DNA of 64,000 nt from Branchiostoma floridae. Lineage: Eukaryota > Chordata > Leptocardii > Amphioxiformes > Branchiostomatidae. Within the stretch, counting starts at the first letter, position 1. Every line of letters begins with the position of its first letter. The DNA lies in NCBI RefSeq assembly GCF_000003815.2, contig NC_049989.1, positions 7,938,672 through 8,002,671 of the forward strand, in the 5' to 3' direction. Under the pieces are notes generated by a model that did no database searches, had not been told where the DNA came from, and worked only from the letters and a program-made list of their open reading frames with translations. Shown here piece by piece: positions 16,229 through 39,600 of the stretch. Position numbers and translations under genes: made by a program.

Positions 16229-18597
16229 GTCCTCCTTGCCAAAGACCTTGCTCTTCTTGACCGTCTATGTTGTCCTCTGACCCGTTCCTTTTTTTGCTGA
16301 CGCTCCTACAATTCACATCTATCCGCCCCTGTAGTCATAGAGAATTAGCCTCGGAACGCAACTGCACATTGGCCGCATGCACAGAAAGAACGGGACGGCA
16401 GCAAGAGGAGTAATGTCATTAACAATATGACGGATGGCGGGCCATTCAGGCTAAACTAATCACTCAGCCCTTTCATTTTCAATACAACTCCGCAGGGAGA
16501 GAGCTTTGCGACGGCGACCTCCCTTGCCAAGCTCTCTAGATCCAGTCTCATTTTCCGAAGAAACCTTTTTATCTAATGATCTCCATTTCTGGGGACGCAT
16601 CTATTATCCTAGTCGCATTAAGGGTCAGTGTTCTAAATGAGATATTTCAATTTCTCTAAATATATTGGAAAGCCCGAGGTATCGATTGTAAACTGTCTCC
16701 TGGCGGCATTACCGGAGGGAAGCATGATTAATCCGAACAGAAATACATCGGAAAAATTGATTACCCCAGAAATAATGATCCTCGTATATTCTGAGAAGAT
16801 CTAATGTACTTAAAAGACGGTGGAGTTACTAATATGGAATAGAAACTTTTTGAGACAAAATCCTCTTTAGACTTAAGTTGCTCACAAAGAATACTCTAAT
16901 TCTAGCACATATCGAAGTTTCCTTTCCTAACTACATCTTAAAAGATGGGAGATTTCATTAACAGAGGAAGCGGCAGCAAGTAATGGAATGCGTAATCATT
17001 TATGTCCTTCGCAAATTGGACGTAATCAGTTACCTCATTTGACAGATGCTAACCCAATTACCCATTCTTTCCTTGATTAAACCGGGCCGACCCGCCCTGA
17101 GCGACGCCAGTTAGGGGCACGGGAGTTCGGCATGTTCCGCCGGATGTCAAGTAAAGTATACATCAGCAAGTGATCTACAGCTTATTTAGCGGGGACCTCT
17201 CTGCTCTCGATACCCTGCCAAAAGTAATTTGCAAAGTGCATTGCCAAAGTTCAGATGCATTATGATTCGTATATAGATTCTTCAAGGATAGACTACAGTT
17301 TGCAAAACTTTTCAGAGAGCTTTACAGTGACGTTTTACCAGAAATGTACCATTTTGCAAGATTCACAGCTAAGCTTTAAACTTTAAACTACAACGTAAAT
17401 GCACCTCCCATATTTGGCCTAATTTACGTTGGCATAATTGAACTGAATGATGTATATACTGATTAAGGTACATTGTTTCTAGATTGACTTTATTCTATTA
17501 GTATCTAAAAACGCCATGTTGTATGAAACATTATCTATACTACAGAGGCAGAATGTTGTAACTGTTCTATCATTCTAAAAAGAATGACTCAATTTGCGTT
17601 AGTTGACAACTTACATATTTTTTAAGAGAGGGGCGATACGTACGACTTTAGAACTTCCCAGCACTAGCTATGATACTTATATTTCTTTGAAGATGTTTGC
17701 TTTTTTATATGTGAAAATATACAGCAATAATGATGAAGAAGCAATATTGCTGTAACTTCGAAAACTTTTAACAAATGTCTCAATGATCAGTTGTGCCATT
17801 TTCGGAAATCAGGACATCAAGGAAAAAGACGTGCGGTACATAGTCTTGAATAGAACAAGAACATCTTTTCAAAATTTGGATATTTTTTCATTTTTTCTCT
17901 GATTGCCTTCTGATTAGTTTTAATCTTTAGCAGCAAATATAACGTTAGAGCAAGGACGTAGCAAATATGGTTTTGTGAGCGGTAACCGCAAATGTAGTGC
18001 ACCAATGGCGGAACTGACACTTTGCTTACAACGCTTTTTATGACTGACGACTAGTTCTGACAGCAGTTATGAATCGGTGAGAACGAGAGGTGCGTAACAA
18101 ACGTATCAGAATATAGGGCAAATCCTCGTCCTATGCAATAAGTGTTACGTTTAAAACATCATATATATAGATGTCCCCAACTCAAACAACCATTGGAAAG
18201 GCATTAAGATATTTTTTGGCCAAACTTTTTTTAATTCGCACGCTCGCATCATTTTTCGGATTCCCTTAGGATGTCATCCATATTATCGAATCAACATGGC
18301 CTAACGGATTCTTGAAATTGAATATGGCAAAATATATATAACTAAGAAGGAAACGTGACGCTTCACCAAAGGTAGGCAGTTTGTATTAACAATCACTAAC
18401 GTCAATTGCAAAACAGTACATCAAGAAAAGTAAAGCAGGCGTTTACATAATAAATTTAGATATTGTATGGATAGAGGTATCCCTTAACACTTCCCAAGTT
18501 GTCAAATGCTCTCTTCCGTGGTGTTGAATTCCAAATCTGATGCTTTGTTATCTGTGGTATTTCTGTTCTGCTTTATAGTAATAGTTGCTCCAGCAAG

Positions 18598-18758
18598 CTC
18601 TCTGGCCTTTTTTTTTTTTGCTCATGAAACACTTTTGCTGGCCATTTAAATTTGTTTTTGTACTGTGCTGTTTGCGCCAACGACACAGTGCATAAAGAAA
18701 TGACCAGCGAAAGTGTACTATAAGCAAAAAAACAACAACGAAAAAAGGTACAGAGAGC
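18598..18758. mobile_element. Foldback element between genes A and B
   Basis: Nearly the whole 160 bp folds on itself: CTCTCTGG, CACTTTTGCTGG and ACTGTGC on the left match inverted GTACAGAGAG, CCAGCGAAAGTG and GACACAGT on the right. Confidence 0.65.
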
Positions 18759-20381
18759 CTGCCATGAAGGCTAAGTTGCTACCACAAATAAGGTTATTGG
18801 AAAGCCACCAAATTTTGTTTTTCATGTGTGAAACTTTAAATGAAAATTGTCCATTCTTGCTCGGAAACAAAAACTATGAACTATAGGATCATTTAGGCCG
18901 TTGCAGACTGGTCAATCTAAACAATCATGGCTGCCATGAAACTGAAATGGTCACGGGTGGCCTCAAACCGTGATTAGAATGGCAGTTTACGTGTTTACTT
19001 TGTGACACAGAGGTGACCCCATCAACATATATCCTACTCACGGTCAAATCATAACGGCTGGATATGATATAATAAAAGCGGTGTGCCCACATTCGTTCAC
19101 TTTACAAGATTGTCTGCGGATAGAGTCTTCATTCGTCATGTACCATGAGCATGGGTAACTCAATTATGTCGACGTCGTATCTGTCTTACTACATTTATGT
19201 ACATCGTAGCAGTACGGTTGAGTGAGCGTATTAGTATAACCGGTAACTTTTTACTCCTGAGACCTGGAAATGAACTCTTCCGATTTTACCTTTACCCACA
19301 GGTACTGTATGTTCATATACGGTGCGTGTTAATTTCGACAGTATCTGTAGTCTATGCTTTGTGTCATTTCAGTAAGGCCATGTTGATTTGATAATACAGA
19401 TGACATCCCCTGGGAATCCCCAAACTGATTCGAGTTTGCGAATTGAAAAGTTTGCCCAAACAAAAATTAATATTGCCTTCATTATGAGTGGTCAGGAAGG
19501 TTAAACCAATGAAAGAGCACACAGAGTATACATGTATGGTATGCGGAACTTATAAGATTCTTTATTTTAAAGTTTGTTATTTCGCGTCTTCTTCTTTCAC
19601 CTTGGTATTCTATGACATTGGTATATGTTTACCGATATTTTTTTTTCAATCTACGGCATGTATTTCTTAATTTCGCAGCTGCTTTGTACGGCTATATGGC
19701 TAAGAACCCTTTTTTCGGGAAAGGGTAAAAAAAACCTATGCGCGTGTGAACATCATCCATTTAATCAAATCATTATTGCAAAAATGGTAAATAACAACAC
19801 GATGCCCAATTACACATTATACATTAACAACTTTATTGCACCTGTGATATTTTACAACTTCTCATTGCATCACCAGCACGACTATTGCACAAACTGCTTC
19901 CCTTTATCTAATATGCTTTATTGATAATATACCATGCAGATGCAGGGGATAGTGCTATGATCTTGTTTGCAAGATTGAAGATGTTTTGAATGGTGGTCTC
20001 CAAAGCATATAATGTTGCTGCTGGAGAGAGCCCTCATCAATGTATATATAGGTATCCTCAGCTTGAGTATGCGGAACATTTACTTACACTTCAACTAGTG
20101 GCAGATATGCTCTCTACCCAAGTCTTAAACATTTAAATTGTATGATATATATATCGCCTTCGTCGTTTCTACATTTGCGTGTTTCTATGTTCTGTGTGTC
20201 TATGTAAAACATTTCACACGTACAAAATTGATATAATTGAGATCAGATAGCTTGCATTTCTACATGTGTTGCTATACTTGCTAGTAGGAACGATATCGGT
20301 TATACGTGAAATAACGTTGTTGCCTTCTTTTTACCAGATGGAACTGAAGCGAACATACAATAAAGTAATGGCAATGTTAGG

Positions 20382-20598
20382 TAACGCTAGTTCACCTTTA
20401 TTCGTGGGGTAGCCCATATCCGTCGTTTTTAAAAACAAGGTACTTAGGGATATTAAGTCGAATGACGTAGTTTCAAACTACAGTATTTTGAAAATATTGC
20501 TGTTTGAAACCAGAATATTTCAATTTGATATACCTAAATACATTGATTTAAAAACGCCGGATATACGTTACCCCGCGGATAAAGGTGAACCAGCGTTA
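20382..20598. mobile_element. 217-bp MITE-like element with ~48-bp TIRs
   Basis: TIRs start TAACGCTAGTTCACCTTTAT and end ATAAAGGTGAACCAGCGTTA; CGTTTTTAAA and TTTAAAAACG close the arms. Internal sequence is AT-rich with a short TTTCAAACT palindrome. No ORF. Confidence 0.75.
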
Positions 20599-21200
20599 TT
20601 TCTAGACAGTCCTCAAAGTATACTGTATACTGTATAACGTTTAACGTATCCTTCAAACCTAAGTATCCCCAAAACTCTCTTAACGAATACTCCTTTTATC
20701 TTTTGAAATTGTTTTTACAAATGCATACACCGAAAAGCGACTGCTACCTTGAAACCTTGAGCTGAGCTCTTTATGAGAACTCACCATATGTGATTCATGC
20801 GTTAGAGGAGCATCATATGATGTTACTGTTAATGATGACTTCAACAGTGATTTTCAGCACATGCACAAGGAATGGATGGACATATCAAAGATTTCGACTG
20901 TACAGCACTAGTCACAGAATCAACAATCCACTGCCTCTATGACATCACTTCATGTGACTAGCAGGTCGAAAATTTGCAAATATATCATAGCGTCCTCCGT
21001 CTCTAGTTGTATAAGTTGAACTCTTTTCCTGTGTTGAAAATCACAGTTGCATGTGCTTCAGAATGAATCCTTTTATCACGGATGAACCTTTACGAAATCA
21101 GATCTTTAAGGTGGCTTCAAAGCATGCTTAAAGAAGTGCTTAAAGACATGACTTCCTGTATGCAGTAAAGCTAAGGTTGTTGCAGTGATTGTAGACCCCT

Positions 21201-30463
<9,263 letters not shown>

Positions 30464-30550
30464 TTTTGCCGCCCCCTAGTGAAACAACTGACAGGTAAAG
30501 GTCGACCCAATGATACCCATTCACTGATTAAACGCTCGCACCAATTACGC
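30464..30550 (-). promoter_or_regulatory. Gene B proximal promoter/5' UTR, conserved with C and D
   Basis: On the minus strand this reads GCGTAATTGGTGCGAG, then GCGTTTAATCAGT, GGTCGACCTTTA and CACTAGGGGGCGGCAAAA before ATGG. The same blocks in the same order lie at nearly the same distance from the ATG in C and D. It includes an inverted CCAAT (ATTGG) and homeodomain-like TAAT cores; no TATA box was seen. The transcription start site is not known. Confidence 0.65.
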
Positions 30551-31351
30551 TTTCCGGCTGGCTTGCTGGCTCGCAAAGCCCATGCGCAGAGACCCGAAAC
30601 TTTGCCCTCAATCGGCGTAGACGAACCAATACGCCTCCGTATAGGGCGGTCGTTTAGGGCACTGCCGAGGTCGAACGAGTTAGAGCAGATTGAGACAGTC
30701 CACAATCTAAACGCAACCTATCAACGGTTGTGCCATTTCTACTTAGACTACTCAAACACTCGAGCTTACCATACGTTTTGGGGATTAAAGCTGGTACCCC
30801 CGGGAATATTTACCTCATTAACTGTGCATACATCCCTCTACTTAGGGGAGCGTTGTCTTGTTATCCCTTTACTCGAGTTTGCATTTGAACAGAACAGGAT
30901 GTCACGCCCCGTGAATAATGCCATAATTGTTAAGCGGAAATGCCTCCATCCAGACATAAATGAAGAAGGATAAACGGCCTGTATCGATAGTTAAGGACAT
31001 GTGACGGGACAACCTGTTAGTACATTGATATGAATACTTTCATGCATAGAGCTGGTTAGCGCAAGGATATTACAAACAGAAGTACATATCATTATTTGAA
31101 TATGAATGTATCGTCTTATATCTATCTAACTCGTAACTACTAAAAAAAGTCGACACGGCCCGACGAGAGGACACAGAAATGTTATTAGCGGCAATGGCCC
31201 ATACACGTTGAATATTTCATGCTGCTGGTAAGAGGTCTATCTCCGACAAGAAAAGGGGCGGATGTAAATAATACAGAGGCAATAAAAATCTTGAATTTGC
31301 TGTTCCTGCGTCGAAACTTTTTTGCCATCTCCAAGTAATGATTTTTTGGCA

Positions 31352-31413
31352 GTGTGTGTGTGTATGTGTGTGTGTGTGTATGTGTGTGTGTGTATGTGTG
31401 CACGCGCGTGTGT

Positions 31414-31456
<43 letters not shown>
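31352..31456. repeat. (GT)n microsatellite
   Basis: Interrupted GT repeat of about 105 bp upstream of gene B, in the B-C intergenic space. Confidence 0.95.
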
Positions 31457-31457
<1 letters not shown>

Positions 31458-34259
31458 CCAGTGTAACTTATCAACCTATGGATGGATCTTTATGATATTT
31501 GGAATGCAATTTGGTACAAGGTTTTAGCAAATTGAGGAACCATTTCAATTATGATCTTTTGGTACAGAGGATTTGTACAGCTTTTCTGAATATGACATGG
31601 TTACTTTTTTTCTTTTTCTTTTAGTGATAGGTAGATTATGAGCACTGTAAAACATATACTGATTTCTAGCAAATTCTCTAAGTCGACTGTTTTAGTTTAG
31701 TCGTTGACGGTTGACAGTAGTTTTGCGTTCATTACAGACTTTATCACATTAGCACATGTGCCACGTGGTGATCATGTCATCTACAGTAGAGAAAGACCAA
31801 GGACGGGAAGATGTAAGATTTTATCATCTCACACTGTACGACTAATGTTACCAACATTCCTTAGTTTATATCAATACTCATCTTATTACGAAACGCGCCT
31901 CTAGCCACGAACGTTATCGTGTAAAACACATGGCATGCTGTGTCCAAAACTACGCACAATCATATTGGATCATTGTGGGTACAGATTTTACCCCTATAGG
32001 CTCCAACGTCTGGATTTCTAATAAACAAAATCCAATAAAAAATTCACCAATATGTGTAATGTGTCTAACGCTCAGGCCTGACATGGTTGGTTATTCATGT
32101 TTTCACAAAACGCTGTTAATGTTGACTATGAATAAGGACAAGGAAAAGATTACAACCCCAAATGAACAATAGAATGTTTAATCAGGGGCACATGATAGCC
32201 TCAACATTACACGTCGTAAAAAGGTGATGCAGCGTAGATGAAAAAAAAATCGTAACCTGGACATCACGTCAGCTGCCGTAGACATTGCTCAATTCTGATC
32301 TGTAAGACACTTAGAATCGCAATTGCCGTTTAGATTTGCTTAGTCGGAAATCTTTCCATTTATTTGCGTAGTGGCTACTTTCTCAGAAGACGATATAGGT
32401 TGAAAATATATATGAAAATATATGAAATATGTGAGGTATAAAAAGGTGACTGACCATTGGAACATTATTATAATACTAAAAAATCTAAGATGCAATTTCT
32501 TTTCTTCTTGTTGCAAAAATTAATCTAGAAATACTTAGTAGTTTTTCTTACGTTTCAAACGAAAATAATATCAGAGGACATGAACAATGACAAAACAGAT
32601 ACATAACAGATCATAACATCTAGCGAAACGACGGATTGCACCGATACAGCAACCAAAAATGAACCCATATTAACTGTTAATCTACCTAGTATGTTTTACC
32701 TGCCAGTCTTGCTGTAATAGCTAATACAAAATTCTTTTGCAGTTCTGGAAATCCGCTCTGTAAATATTAAACGTAGATGCCTACAAGTCCGCAGGTCTTG
32801 ATGGATAGCAAACGAGATGAGATGGGTCCCGAAGGTACGGTAACTAATTAACCAAATGGAAGCTAACAGGGTTAGATACATGGCTCCTTCAACGTACCGG
32901 ACGGGTATGGATGCAGAAACATGTTAACCTTTCATAAATTACACTTAATGGGTTAGAAGATATACATCTTAAGGAATGGCGAGTCGACTAGGTCTTGAAC
33001 CGAGCACTTCAGCAAACCTGGAAGTAGATTCCTTTTAGCTTGCACAGTATCGCCATGTTTACCTCATAGATATATCGACTTCGACAGCAGCAGCGATGTT
33101 CATCTACTGAAGACAGATCTAAAATGTCAAAGTTGATAATTAAAATTATTGCCTATAGACTGACGACAAATAATAAAATAAATAAGAGAAGGAATGGAGA
33201 CATCGACAACGTGGCACGTATTGTCCCTTGATTTCAAGTCCTAATGTTTTTAATACAAACGTTTTGAAAATAATGTTGATGTAGAATTTGTTTTGAATAA
33301 CGCATGTATTGACTGAAGAGTCTATTACATTATGTACGTGCCTTTTAGACACGTTGCACCAACGCGGTGTGATTCCACATGGAAATTACTCTTCAAGGTT
33401 GGCGACCTATAGTTGAGGGGGTCGGACGCGAAGTCTTGATTTAGTATCTCTCAAAAGCATGCTTCAACCCAATGTCAAAAACACGAAGGCAGTGGTACGT
33501 TATTTACGTGCAGAGGGCTTTGTTGGAGTCGTGGAATCACAGCCGTTATCGGAATTAAGGTCCAGGAAAGGCAATATTTCTTGCACTGTGACGGTTGAGT
33601 GACCAAAAACCTCATCAATAGTCTAAGCGACTTTCATTGAGAAAGAAGTGTATTTTGCACGTTTTTTTGTGTTGTGCTGTCTTTTGAAATTGTACTTTTA
33701 CAGCATGGATCATACTCCAATCATAAAGCCATTGGACGTGCACATCCAATGTTGATCGCTTATGAGTCTCCATATAGCAGAGAGGGGACCTTAGAATGAT
33801 ACCTGTGCGCTCACATGCAAGCACAAACTGTTTTTATTAAAAGTAATCAGTCAGTTTGGACGCCGAGGTCGCCCTAACAACACACGGGGTACGGCTGTAA
33901 CATTATATCAGAAAATATCATCCGGAATTTTAGGAGCGGTGCAGAGAGGTCAGTCAATCTGTCATGTTAAACGACGTCGTTTGAAGGATTATCTGTTCTC
34001 AGGGTAAGTTATTGGTTTTAAAGTAAAATGAAACTAACCACTAGGGATATAACATTTACAAGGGGAAGATTTTGATAGTTTGCAGTGATTGACTCATCAT
34101 CATCATCATCATGGCTGAAGTAAATGATGTTCTACAATTGTCTCACAGGAATAATGTAAAACATTAATCAAAGAAGCCCTTACTTTTTTATTCTTTAACG
34201 TTATATGGTCATTATGGAATCAACAAACTTGATCGAAGACAAGACTGGACTGGACTTGA

Positions 34260-34481
34260 TTCACTCCGCTCCACTCCACTCCACTCTACACTACTCTTTA
34301 TACTCCACTATGCTGTACTCTCCTTTACACCCTATCGTACTCTGCAATACATTACACTGCACTACACTATACTCTATAATACCTTAAACTCTACTCTGTT
34401 CTACTCTACTTTACTTTTTTTCTACTCCACACTACACTACTCCACACTACGATACACGCTACACTACACTACACTATACTG
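34260..34481. repeat. Degenerate ACTCT/ACTAC pentanucleotide tract
   Basis: Over 200 bp of imperfect 5-mer repeats (CTCCA, CTACA, CTACT). It lies 112 bp before the foldback at 34593. Confidence 0.9.
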
Positions 34482-34592
34482 TGTCTATATATGGAAAACA
34501 TTTTACAACGTACCGCGCTGGCATCATTCGAATGGGATCATTTGAAATTGTAACAGTTACGATGCACACTTCAAACTATCTGGTTGACCGGT

Positions 34593-34939
34593 GTGCTGCA
34601 ATCTCAATTCACGACAGTCAAAGTTATGTACATAGAAATATACGACAATGGGACGAGTCGACGCGTTTTACTGCATTCACATGCATGTTTGTAACATTTA
34701 CCTTGTCCCTTTGGCGACCTGGAGGTCAAGGGACTAGGTAAGTAGGTAGGTATATTGGCTGGATAGGATACACCAGAATCTACAGTAAGTATATATTCTA
34801 ACCTATCCTATATTTATGACAAACAATGATTTGTTTCGCAGACATGCATATGTGATGGCAGCAAAACGCGTCGACTCGTCCCATTGTCGTATATTTTCAT
34901 GTACATAACTTTGACTGTCGTGAATTGAGATTGCAGCAC
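34593..34939. mobile_element. Foldback element with ~95-bp inverted arms, B-C intergenic
   Basis: Arms about 34593-34690 and 34841-34939 are near-perfect reverse complements (GTGCTGCAATCTCAATTC, ACAATGGGACGAGTCGACGC). Both arms end at GTGCTGC. The 150-bp centre has a second small hairpin (TTGTCCCTTTGG / TCAAGGGAC). No ORF of note. Confidence 0.75.
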
Positions 34940-36576
34940 ATTCTATAGGCAGTTACACGCTTTTTCACTCCAAGCAAAGAGGCGTGACGTTATTTTGTTG
35001 TTATCTTCTGAAACCGGTCGGGCTTTTTGGATTAAGCAAAAGCAATTTAAGGATGACCATTTGATAAAAACCGGAAGGAATAGTAAATACGTGTATAAAT
35101 CTGTTGTTTCCGTCCACAAACTTAACAGACAATTATGCTCACTCCAGGTAACTTAGCTTTGCAAATGTCTTCATGGTAATGTTAACTCCAAAACAACAAG
35201 GCATTATCTTGCAGCTTGGCAAACTAAAGAAAAATGCCAATCTGTATCTTTTTGTAACAGGATATTTGGTTTACATTGACAGCAGTATGGTTACTAATAC
35301 TTACTAAACCTTATATTTAAGGAATATCAGGACAAAGACCAATATAAGAATTTAGATCAAACTCAGAAAAAAGTAATCAGCACAATGATCAATTTTACTA
35401 AAACCACAGAACTTTGCAATCAAGAGTGACCTTTCTCTCAAATGGGCAGAATCGATGCCAGCACCCTCCGCACGTCTGCTCGGAGATGACTGAGACGTGT
35501 TGAAGTGCAGTGACGGCAACCTTTGTCCGAAATCATCGTCCGTTTCCGTTTCAATTTCACCCGGCAACAATCGCCCTTCACGTCGGGTCAGCTGCTCTTT
35601 TTGGTGCTGCATTGATTGTGGACGGTCATTTGAACTCCTCTGTAGAGCAAGAACAATGCCTGAAGTACGTCTATTGTCTGTGCAGAAACAATCAGACTAG
35701 AAAATGTCCCATCTGTCTCTATATTTGTTGCTTCTCCTTAATTTCAATACAGAAGATGTCGTGAAAGCCAGCAATTCTAGCTGTTTATTTATGTTCACCG
35801 TTACTGGCAGAAAAGCATACTAATTTTTATTTTTCTTCTTAAACTTTCGCGGATATAACAACAATTGTATGGCCAGATTATTCTCTACGAGATTCCCTGA
35901 GATGATGAAATGGTCAAATACTGTATGCGCCAGCCATAGACCTACATGTTGTCAATTGCTAGTACGTATTCAGCAAACCCAAAGACCCTGGAAGAGACTA
36001 TAGTGTGCTGTTCAAAGAAAAATTTGATTGATTTCCGACTTTTGTTTTCTTTTCAGATCCAACAATGAACTCGGTCGTAAACTGTTTGATGTATAGCCTT
36101 TGCGCTCAGTGCTTTAGTTTCCAAGATGAAAGTCAATGTGTTGTAAAGACAGATGACAAATCTGTATATTCCTTTTGGGGGTTTGGAATGATCGGTGTCC
36201 TTCCCTTGTCTCCGGTGTATGATAACCAATTACCGGGTTATGTCAACTCATTGAAGAGGCGTGTTGGCGCTCGGGGAATATTAATGAAATCTTTTAGTCA
36301 TGTGTACCGTCCCCTCAGGGCGCGTGGACAACCCTACGACTTGAGTTGTTAGTTCCGTTTTCTTACAGGGTTTGCCATAAATCCCAGAAGACGTGGTTAT
36401 TGTAATCCGGGTGGTCCTGTGCCGTGGTGCGTGCAGCCCTCATCTGTTGTCGGCTCTGTTCTACTGAAACATTCAGTCCGGCAGCCGTACCCTCCCGCAA
36501 CCTCACATCGATCGTCCAATCCCAAAAAAACTCGCCTGACCTGATCATGCGCAATAGACCGTCTATAACTACCCAG

Positions 36577-36665
36577 AAGCACCAATAGGACAGGCGTTTA
36601 ATTAGTCTACGGGCATCCTTGGTACGACCTTTATTTTCTCACTTCTTTTAGGGTGGTGCTGCAAA
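36577..36665 (+). promoter_or_regulatory. Gene C proximal promoter/5' UTR, conserved with B and D
   Basis: CACCAATAGG, then GCGTTTAATTAGT, GGTACGACCTTTA and TTTTAGGGTGGTGCTGCAAA before ATGG. The alignment with gene B is clear over about 75 bp. Here CCAAT is in the forward sense. A second forward CCAAT lies near 36513-36517. Confidence 0.65.
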
Positions 36666-39600
36666 ATGGAGGCCTATCCTAGGACTGGTTCTACCTTCGT
36701 ATTTCTCTGCTTTTGGGTCCTCTCCGCTTTTGGACAAGACACTGGCTCGCAGGTAAGTTTTACTTGATATTTTATTGATGTCCTCCGACGACGCGATTTG
36801 ATATATATCTATTTGACGACCAATGATTTTCGCTAAATGTTGTAGTACATCTGATAATGAGTGTTGAATACCGCGACAAAAGACAAATGGTTTAAAAGAT
36901 GAGCAATGTTTTTTTTTTCGTGGTAGTCCTTGAAGTTAGTGATCAGTATACGGTTTTATTGTGTACTGTATACGTCATGGTTGAGACAAGGTCACATGCG
37001 CAAAGTGAGAGAACTTGGTATCACTACTTTGTATCTCAACCCTGTGACGAAAACAGAGGTAAATAGCTTCAGACAACAGTGATATGTTGGTCGTGTTTTC
37101 CGGTACAGTACCTTGCTCAACCCAGTAACAACATATCAATGGAGAAGGGCATTTGTATGGTTGGTGCATGGGGAAGCAATCTCGCCCAGGATTAATCAGA
37201 GAAGAGACTAATGAGGTGTAAAGGCGACTTAATGAAAGCCCTGCCGATCGAAATGGCGACAACCGATGCTAAACAAACTAGCGTGCCTAGAATGCCTCGC
37301 AAAATATCGCTCTTTGTTTTTTCGTGTCGGAAGAAAAATGCAGGGTCACGGAGTTGTATTAGCGGTGTTATTAGATTCGGGAAATAAAGTGAGATGTAGC
37401 TTCGAACTTACACAGTCGGGGAGGTCTAATAAATCAGAAACAGCAAAGTTTGTCATTGAGACGTGGTTTTGGCATCTGTATCCACAAATTCAAGGGATGA
37501 GGGGCTTCTTATTAATTTAAATGACCTCATGAATTTTTATTAGTGATTTTCAATTGGTGTGCGTGCTCCATGAAGCGCTATTTTCTCCCCCATTCACCCC
37601 CCAACCTCCAACAACAAAAGAAACACATCAAGACATTTGCGGAACAAAGGAAACTAATTTTCCTAGAGTGGGAAATGAAATCGAGTGTGCAAAATGTACA
37701 ATAGAACCCGTTGACTTCACACACACTTGTTTGAAATTTGGCCGTTTTGGTTCAATTCAGGGTTAATTTTCCGGACATTGTTTGACATCGGTAATCTTTA
37801 CTAGTGATCTTTAGGGACCGGTTGGTTAAATCTACCCAGGTTCATTCTACGATTACTGATTGGAAATCTAGCACACGTCTGTGGTTATGGTGATTTAGCA
37901 GAAAGTTGTCTCACAGGTTGCCAACTGTCACGGCTTATATATATTTAGATTTTATTTCATTAGCAGTTATAGAACGAATCTTTCTTAAAATCATAAAATG
38001 TGTGAAAATTATGGTATGAAAATCATTTTTACATGGTATTTTTCCTCAATGAGATTTCACATTAGACTCAAAGATCTTCAATTATGCAGCTCAGAGTTTT
38101 GCAAGTATATGGTTCGAGTTTCTGGCTCTTGACTCCCCGTAGAACAGGTAGAAAGACGTAAAAATGCCACAGAACAACAAATAATAAAACAAAGGGGTTC
38201 TGCATGGAGATTACTAGTATCCCTCCCCCTTCGGGCATCTGTCGGAAGTTTCCGTGACATATCGGCTTGCCGAGAGGAGAGAGACAAACGTACCGCATCT
38301 CTAGCCTGGGGGCAAGATTTCCCGTCCGTAATGCTCTAGGCAGTGTTCTGGTCTGTAATGCTAATTTCTAAGACACTTTGGCACCAGGCCATGTACTACC
38401 ATACTAGAATTTTATGAATAAAAAGATCTTTGGTCACAAAATTTATATCATAAGGAAAATTAAAACGAATCTATTTTTCTCTTGCGAACTACTATTATGA
38501 TTAACGACGTGCCCAGGGAAACTGAGGCGGCACCCATTATCAATCTTACTGAAACCTGGTCTATAGTTATTGTTGCACGAATGCACAAAAGCCTAATTAA
38601 GAGCTTACCTTTACTATTGTAACATCGCTATGGACCGATATCCATCGGGTCTGGTATATTTCAATGTCCCAACATTTTCAGGATAATTGTAGTTGATAGT
38701 AATGGGTAATGTCTGGTCTAGTTTAGACGAAAATGATTAGGGGTTATCGAATTACCTGTACTGTGCAATATGTGGTGTCGTAATAGCAGCAGTATGTAAG
38801 AGGCAATGCTAATCACAGCTGTGCTAAAGACCAGAAAAGTTGTTTCAAAATCGTTTTTAGTAAAGTTTGTCAGTGTCAATTCTTTGATTTTTCTTGTAGG
38901 TGCGATGAGCACGATCTCTTCCAAGTAGATAAGTCTTAAAGACATACAGAAACAAACAATGAATACGTCTGTTTGCATTACAGCAATGTCAAGACAATGC
39001 CTGCTGCGTGCTTGGACCTCCAGGCATCCCTGGAACCAATGGCGTTCCTGGAAGCAATGGAATTCCCGGTTCTCCGGGACTTGGCGGGATGGATGGCGAG
39101 AAGGGGGATCGGGGTCTACCGGGGAGGCCGGGAAAATCTGGGGCGAAAGGAGAGAAGGGAGAGCCCGGGACAGGAGCATCGTTACCCGTTCTCAACATCA
39201 AGCAGTGCGCCTGGCAGAAGCTCAGTGATGACCGTGACCATGGGAAAATCACGGTATGTCTGCGAATCACAAAGTCTCAACAACTAAATCAACAACTAGC
39301 ATATCGATTTTTTTAAGTTACCTAGATAAACAGATAGTCAGTCTCACACTCAGTTACAAGTCTCTCACAACAGAAAGATCACGACAATCCATAACGTTAT
39401 GTCCTTCTTGAGTTACACTAGTGTTTTAAACTTTCCGACAAAAAAAACGCGCCTGTGGTTCCAAGTCGTACAAGCTGTTCCTAGCCAACGCCACTTCATT
39501 CATGGCCTAAAAGCAACCTGCTACTCAACACTCTAGACCAATTAACACGTTGACGTTAATTTTCAGGAGTGTCCTTTCAACAAGCTCTCAGCCAACTCTT

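Larger units (their letters stand above)
16229..21200. other. Intergenic A-B: upstream of A, 3' side of B
   Basis: Includes a GC box (GGGGCGG, minus strand, near 16322-16328) upstream of gene A; the block shared by B, C and D promoters was not found here. Otherwise the two MITE-like elements and AT-rich sequence. Confidence 0.5.
30551..36576. other. Intergenic B-C, head to head
   Basis: 6-kb space between divergent genes B and C with a GT microsatellite, pentanucleotide tract and foldback. A 177-codon ORF (30440-30973, +) runs antisense from gene B exon 1 and has no recognisable motif. Confidence 0.5.
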
